64,000 nt of DNA from JBPOHE01 sp052035915 (GTDB lineage Bacteria > Pseudomonadota > Gammaproteobacteria > Chromatiales > Chromatiaceae). The notes beneath the pieces are model-generated. The model was not told the DNA's origin, searched no databases, and worked only from the letters and a program-made list of their open reading frames with translations. Positions 59,687 through 64,000 of the stretch are shown here, piece by piece. The DNA lies in assembly GCA_052035915.1 (NCBI GenBank), contig JBPOHE010000127.1:1-64000 (forward strand), given 5' to 3'. The stretch's first letter is position 1. Every line of letters begins with the position of its first letter. The position numbers were made by a program, and so were the translations under genes.

Positions 59687-60348
59687 TTACCTAACCTTCT
59701 CACCTCCTCCCGCAACGTGAAACCCGAGCGTGAAACCTCGTTCCTGCTTTCCTGCGCCAGCACATCGCCGGCGGCCTCTGGTTTCCATCGAGGAATGGTG
59801 GGCATCGACCCGATCGGTGATCCGAATATCCGCATGACGTAATAAGGCGCTGATGGCATGGATCGGAACTCCTGACTGAGCCAGCCAGCTACCGCAAGTA
59901 CGCCGCAGATCCTATGGGTGAACATCCCCTAGACCAGCCAAGGCCTCAGCGCGATTGAATCCGGCCTTGGCGGTCAAGATCCGCTCAGCGTTGCGATGAC
60001 AGAACACCCAAGGACTAGCGGGGCGGTATTGCTCTCTAGACCCAGCGCCAGCCATGGGATTGAATGGCACGCTACCAATCTCGCCGTTTTCTGATCGATC
60101 CCCTCTAGGCAGATCAGACCTCCCTGGAGATTCACCCTTCCCCACCCTGTCCCGAAGGCCAGGTCGGTTCCCGAGATGGAGCGAATCCTTGACCAAGCCG
60201 TCCTCTCGGCAAGGCTCAAGGCCAGAAAATCCCGCATATCCTGCTTCCCCAATGGAGAAAGGGCTCCATGGGCACTCTCCCACCAAGAGCGGCGGGTGGT
60301 GATCCGCCGGAAGGCATTGATCGCTGTTTTCGGCTCTGCTATGTTCAA
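59687..60348 (-). pseudogene. Decayed tyrosine recombinase (integrase)
   Basis: The minus strand keeps the C-terminal catalytic part of a phage-type integrase in pieces. Upstream, a core section (FLALSL...GRVNLQGGLICLEGIDQKTARLVA) is in one frame; a switch leads to SPWVFCHRN, then AGLGDVHP and a stop (59912-59914), then in the same frame DLRRTCGSWLAQSGVPIHAI, ALLRHADIRITDRV and an end at 59687. The catalytic Arg (LRRT) and His (LRHAD) survive, but the catalytic Tyr position reads Asp (RVDAHH). With a stop, frameshifts and a lost Tyr it is inactive. It is the scar of an integration at tRNA-Lys. Confidence 0.8.
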
Positions 60349-60731
60349 GCCGAGTTAGATCAGGCGGCCCGATCGGGTTTTGATCGGGTGCGGCTGGGCC
60401 TTCCAGGGCAGCGGGCTGTGTTCCCCGCGGGACTACCAATCCTGCACTGGGGGGCTGATGTCATATCCGTTCGTCCTTTCCTATCGATTTCTTTCCTCTG
60501 TCCTTCCTCCCGACTCCTTCCCAAGAAGCCGTGTCGCGTCCTCGGCTTACCTGATCCTGTTCGGTCTAGAAATGGCCTGGCCCGTCCGCCATCGCTGGTC
60601 TTCGCCTGACCATCGGACAAGCCTTTTCCATCCTCAGAGCCTGCTGTCTTCGAGCGATTCGTCCTCCCCCCAAAAGCCATCCGGCCCGGACCTTGGGCCT
60701 TATTCTTCAACGCCAATTGCGGAGCCTCCAG
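60349..60731. other. Intergenic region between integrase remnant and P-type ATPase
   Basis: About 380 bp without a gene. It holds a small inverted repeat CCCGATC/GATCGGG (about 60368-60390). Possibly contains further remnants of the lost mobile element. Confidence 0.4.
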
Positions 60732-63302
60732 ATGACTGAGTCCAATCACAAGGGGTTCGGCGGCCTCACCGCCGAGTCGGCGCGGGAACACCTGGAACGG
60801 GATGGTCCCAATGAGTTACCCAGCGCCAAGCCGCGCACTCTCTGGGCCATCGCCTGGGAGGTGGTGCAGGAGCCCATGTTCCTGCTCCTGGTGGGATGCG
60901 GATTGTTGTATCTCTTGGTGGGGGAGCCGAAAGAGGCGGCGGTGCTGCTCGGCTTCGTGCTGGTGGTGATGGGGATCACCCTCTACCAGGAGCGCAAGAC
61001 CGAGCGGGCGCTGGAGGCGCTACGGGATCTCTCCAGTCCCCGCGCCCTGGTAATCCGGGACGGCGAGCGTCTCCGCATCCCTGGACGGGAGGTGGTTCGG
61101 GGTGATTGGGTGGTGCTCAGCGAGGGGGACCGAGTGCCTGCCGACGCCGTCCTGGTAGACGCCAACCATCTGGTGGTGGACGAATCCCTGCTCACCGGCG
61201 AATCGGTGCCGGTACGCAAGGCGGTGGGGAGCGGTTCGGGAGAGATGGCCCGTCCCGGTGGGGACGACACCCCCTACGTCTATTCCGGCACCCTGGTGGT
61301 GAGCGGTCAGGGCATCGCCCAGGTGGAAGCGATCGGGATTCACACCGAGATCGGCAAGATCGGCAAGGCGCTGCAAACCATCGAATCCGGCCATAGCCCC
61401 ATGCAAGTGGAGACCGAACGCCTGGTGCGACGCATCGCCATCGGCGCGGCCCTGCTATGCACGGGAGTGGTATTGATCCATGGGGTCAGCCGCGGTCCCT
61501 GGGTGGAGAGCCTGCTGGCCGGCATCGCCCTGGCCATGGCCCTGTTGCCGGAGGAATTTCCGGTGGTTCTGACCATCTTCCTCGCCATGGGGGCCTGGCG
61601 AATCTCCAGGAGTAATGTGCTGACCCGGCGCATGAGCGCGGTGGAGACCCTGGGCTCGGCCACGGTGCTGTGCGTGGACAAAACCGGTACCCTCACGGAA
61701 AACCGGATGCGGGTCCGCGCCCTGGCGACGGCGGCCGGCGAGGTGTGGAAGGTGGGCACGGCCCCCTTGCCGGAGGCGGCTCACCGGCTGGTGGAGTTCG
61801 CCATTCTGGCCACCCGCAGCGATCCCTTCGACCCCATGGAACGGGCCATCCAGAGTTTGGGCCTGAACGATCTGGTGGATGCCGAGCATCTGCACCGAGA
61901 CTGGCGGATGGTGCGGGAATATCCCTTGGCGCCCGGACTCCTATCCATGACCCAGGTCTGGGAGGATCGCCGGAACGGTCAAAGGATCATCGCCGCCAAG
62001 GGGGCGCCGGAGGCCATCGTCGAACTCTGTCATCTGGAAGGGGACGCCAGGGAGCGGCTGATGGCGCGGGTGGGGGAGCTGTCGGACCAGGGCCTGCGGA
62101 TATTGGGGGTGGCGGCGGCCGAACTGACCCATGGTGCGCAACGCCCGGACCCCTCGGCCCCCTTGCCCGATCACCAACACGATTTTGCCTTTACCCTCCT
62201 GGGGCTGGTTGGGCTGGTGGACCCGGTGCGCAAAGGGGTGCCCGAGGCGGTGGCCGCCTGCCGCCAAGCCGGGATTCGCCTCCTGATGATCACCGGCGAC
62301 TATGCCGGCACCGCCCGCAGCATCGCCCGGGAGATCGGGCTGCCCCACCCGGAGCGCTGCCTGACCGGCCCGGAATTGGACACATTGACCGACGAGGCGC
62401 TGGCCGAGCGATTATTGGAGGTGGGCCTCATCGCCCGCGCCGTGCCCGAGCAGAAACTGCGTATCGTGCGCGCCCTCAAGGCCAGGGGTGAAGTGGTGGC
62501 CATGACCGGGGACGGGGTCAACGATGCCCCGGCGTTGCGCGCCGCCGACATCGGCGTGGCCATGGGCGGCCGGGGTACGGATGTGGCCCGGGAGGCCGGA
62601 GACCTGGTGGTGGTGGACGATGACTTCGGTTCCATCGTCCAGGCGGTGCGCCTGGGACGACGCATCTTCGACAATCTCAAACGGGCCATGGGCTATATCG
62701 TCGCCGTCCACCTGCCCATCGCCGGCATGTCGATCCTCCCGGTGCTGCTGGGCTGGCCGCTGTTGTTGCTGCCCGCCCACATCGCCTTTCTGGAACTCAT
62801 CATCGATCCGGCCTGCTCGGTAGCCTTCGAGGCGGAAGCGGAAGATCCCAACACCATGCACCGCCCGCCCCGGGACCGCACCGAGCCTCTGTTCGGCGCC
62901 CAGGGCCTGCGGCTCAGCCTGCTGCAGGGCCTGGTGGTCTGGTTGGCGGTGGTGGCGGTCTATCTGATCGGACAATCCGCTGGAGAGGAAGAGCGGGCGG
63001 TACGTACCCTGGCCTTCATCACCCTGGTGATGGGCAATCTCGCCCTGATCATAGACAACCGCTCAGGTTTCCGTGGCCTTCTCAACACACTGCGCGACCC
63101 GAATCCGGCCCTCTGGGTCGTGGTGCTGGGCGCCTTGGTGTTCTTGACCATCGTGGTGGCAGTACCCTGGCTGCGAAATCTCTTCTACTTCGATCTCCCC
63201 GGTGGTGACGCCCTGGTCGTCTCGGTACTCATCGGTCTGGCGCTGCCCGTTGCCATCGGTCATCTGACCCGCCGCATTCGCCAGTATTGGGCTGACCAAT
63301 AA
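60732..63302 (+). CDS. P2-type cation-transporting ATPase
   Basis: 856 aa with about ten membrane helices. The cation-ATPase N-terminus (GLTAESAREHLERDGPNEL), actuator loop (LLTGESVPVRK), phosphorylation site DKTGTLTEN (Asp about 316), nucleotide domain KGAPEAIVELC, hinge MTGDGVNDAPALRAADIGVAM and the C-terminal FEAEAEDPNTMHRPPR are intact. The helix-4 motif is PEEFP rather than the calcium-pump PEGLP, so the transported ion is uncertain. ATG at 60732. It is followed 78 bp later by a CDF transporter, suggesting divalent metal or cation homeostasis. Confidence 0.9.
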   Translation: MTESNHKGFGGLTAESAREHLERDGPNELPSAKPRTLWAIAWEVVQEPMFLLLVGCGLLYLLVGEPKEAAVLLGFVLVVMGITLYQERKTERALEALRDLSSPRALVIRDGERLRIPGREVVRGDWVVLSEGDRVPADAVLVDANHLVVDESLLTGESVPVRKAVGSGSGEMARPGGDDTPYVYSGTLVVSGQGIAQVEAIGIHTEIGKIGKALQTIESGHSPMQVETERLVRRIAIGAALLCTGVVLIHGVSRGPWVESLLAGIALAMALLPEEFPVVLTIFLAMGAWRISRSNVLTRRMSAVETLGSATVLCVDKTGTLTENRMRVRALATAAGEVWKVGTAPLPEAAHRLVEFAILATRSDPFDPMERAIQSLGLNDLVDAEHLHRDWRMVREYPLAPGLLSMTQVWEDRRNGQRIIAAKGAPEAIVELCHLEGDARERLMARVGELSDQGLRILGVAAAELTHGAQRPDPSAPLPDHQHDFAFTLLGLVGLVDPVRKGVPEAVAACRQAGIRLLMITGDYAGTARSIAREIGLPHPERCLTGPELDTLTDEALAERLLEVGLIARAVPEQKLRIVRALKARGEVVAMTGDGVNDAPALRAADIGVAMGGRGTDVAREAGDLVVVDDDFGSIVQAVRLGRRIFDNLKRAMGYIVAVHLPIAGMSILPVLLGWPLLLLPAHIAFLELIIDPACSVAFEAEAEDPNTMHRPPRDRTEPLFGAQGLRLSLLQGLVVWLAVVAVYLIGQSAGEEERAVRTLAFITLVMGNLALIIDNRSGFRGLLNTLRDPNPALWVVVLGALVFLTIVVAVPWLRNLFYFDLPGGDALVVSVLIGLALPVAIGHLTRRIRQYWADQ

Positions 63303-63380
63303 GTGCGACCAATCCTCGCCGGATGACCCAACCATCAAACCTCTATCATTTCTCAGTCACGCAACACACCGGAGCACCCA

Positions 63381-64000
63381 ATGGAAACCTCAACCTTTGA
63401 TGTAAGAGATCAGAACTACCAATCAGCCAAACGGGTCACCCTGATCGGGACGGTGGCGGATGCCACCCTTACTCTCGCCAAGCTGGTCATCGGTATTCTC
63501 GGCAACTCTGCCGCCCTGGTGGCGGAGGGCTTGCATTCGGCGGCAGACCTGCTGTTCGATCTGGTCGTGCTGGTCGGGATGCACATGGCGCGCAAAGAAG
63601 CCGACGAGGATCATCCCTACGGCCACGGCAAATACGAGGGCCTGGCCACCCTGATCCTGGCCCTGATCCTGCTGTCCGTAGCCCTGGGAATCGTGTGGGA
63701 CGCCGCGGGCCGCATCCAGAGCCACAGCTTGGAAGCCCCGGCCGCCATCACCCTCTGGGTGGCCCTGGGCTCCATGATCATCAAGGAATTTTTATATCAG
63801 TATACGGTGCGGGTGGGTCGGCAGATCGGCTCCAAGATCATCGTGGCCAACGCCTGGCATCACCGCAGTGACGCCATCGCCTCCTTCGCCGCCCTGATCG
63901 GCATCGCCGGCGCCATCATGGGCTGGCCGATCTTTGACCCTATCGCCGCCATCGGCGTGGCCTTCTTCGTCGGCAAGGTCGGGGTCGAGATCGCCATCGA
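63381..64000 (+). CDS. Cation diffusion facilitator transporter (5' part, cut by window end)
   Basis: The 206 codons visible begin METSTFDVRDQNYQSAKRVT. Contains the CDF site-A pattern HSAADLLFDLVVL, the cytosolic loop DEDHPYGHGKYEGLATL, and site-A residues of helix 5 in NAWHHRSDAIAS. Proton-coupled efflux of Zn, Fe, Mn or similar is expected. ATG at 63381 with GGAG 6 nt upstream. The C-terminal cytosolic domain lies outside the window. Confidence 0.93.
   Translation, partial: METSTFDVRDQNYQSAKRVTLIGTVADATLTLAKLVIGILGNSAALVAEGLHSAADLLFDLVVLVGMHMARKEADEDHPYGHGKYEGLATLILALILLSVALGIVWDAAGRIQSHSLEAPAAITLWVALGSMIIKEFLYQYTVRVGRQIGSKIIVANAWHHRSDAIASFAALIGIAGAIMGWPIFDPIAAIGVAFFVGKVGVEIAI

Overview
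The window looks like a chromosomal segment of a Gram-negative, high-GC gammaproteobacterium. The evidence is an outer-membrane porin, a complete-looking type II secretion (T2SS) operon, Wzm/Wzt-type polysaccharide export, a biosynthetic threonine deaminase with two ACT modules, and bacterial-type tRNAs. Protein flavour suggests a Chromatiales-like (sulfur-oxidiser type) lineage, but no gene here fixes the genus.

Layout. 0-5 kb: an unknown protein, a protein-lysine-methyltransferase-like enzyme and a hicBA toxin-antitoxin pair bracketed by short direct repeats. 4.5-6.3 kb: a glycosyltransferase and a sulfotransferase. 6.7-10.5 kb (cassette 1, minus strand): an NTF2-like exported protein, a 720-aa exported protein of unknown family and a parvulin foldase. 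10.9-11.5 kb: a yefM/yoeB-type module sitting inside a split palindromic repeat. 11.8-27.1 kb: a large surface-glycan locus (membrane glycosyltransferase, DUF2304 protein, GT2 and GT4 enzymes, a sulfotransferase-GT2 fusion, Wzt and Wzm). 28.2-32.5 kb (cassette 2): paralogues of all three cassette-1 genes plus a collagen-like protein. 32.9-44.0 kb: the T2SS operon gspE-F-G-H-I-J-K-L-M-C-D, transcribed leftward straight towards cassette 2. 44.1-49.4 kb: two more GT2 enzymes, a WbpM/CapD-type sugar-nucleotide dehydratase and a WecA/MraY-type initiating transferase. 50-58.9 kb: porin, CNP1-like protein, rpiA, ilvA, Uma2 protein, VWA-domain protein, bcp and phoH. 59.3-60.3 kb: four tRNAs followed by a decayed tyrosine integrase. 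60.7-64 kb: a P-type cation ATPase and a CDF transporter cut by the window end.

How it fits together. Initiation (WecA-like), sugar modification (WbpM-like), elongation (many GTs), sulfation and ABC export suggest a sulfated, ABC-exported surface glycan. The two cassettes of exported proteins with their own foldases, one directly downstream of the T2SS genes, suggest a dedicated secreted or surface protein system that may use the T2SS and may be glycosylated.

The most unusual non-coding signal is a dispersed, roughly 120-bp element present six times (about 1.5, 15.7, 27.4, 40.0, 46.2 and 55.2 kb). Each copy has two 17-bp dyads of the type GTTCTC-N5-GAGAAC whose starts are always 40-41 bp apart, between outer CCGGGC/GCCCGG arms. 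At least three other repeat families occur: a GTAGGTTGGGC palindrome (one copy translated inside a membrane protein, one copy split by a toxin-antitoxin module), short taggtcggcattcc / gccaatagcggca repeats, and a long foldback near rpiA-ilvA.
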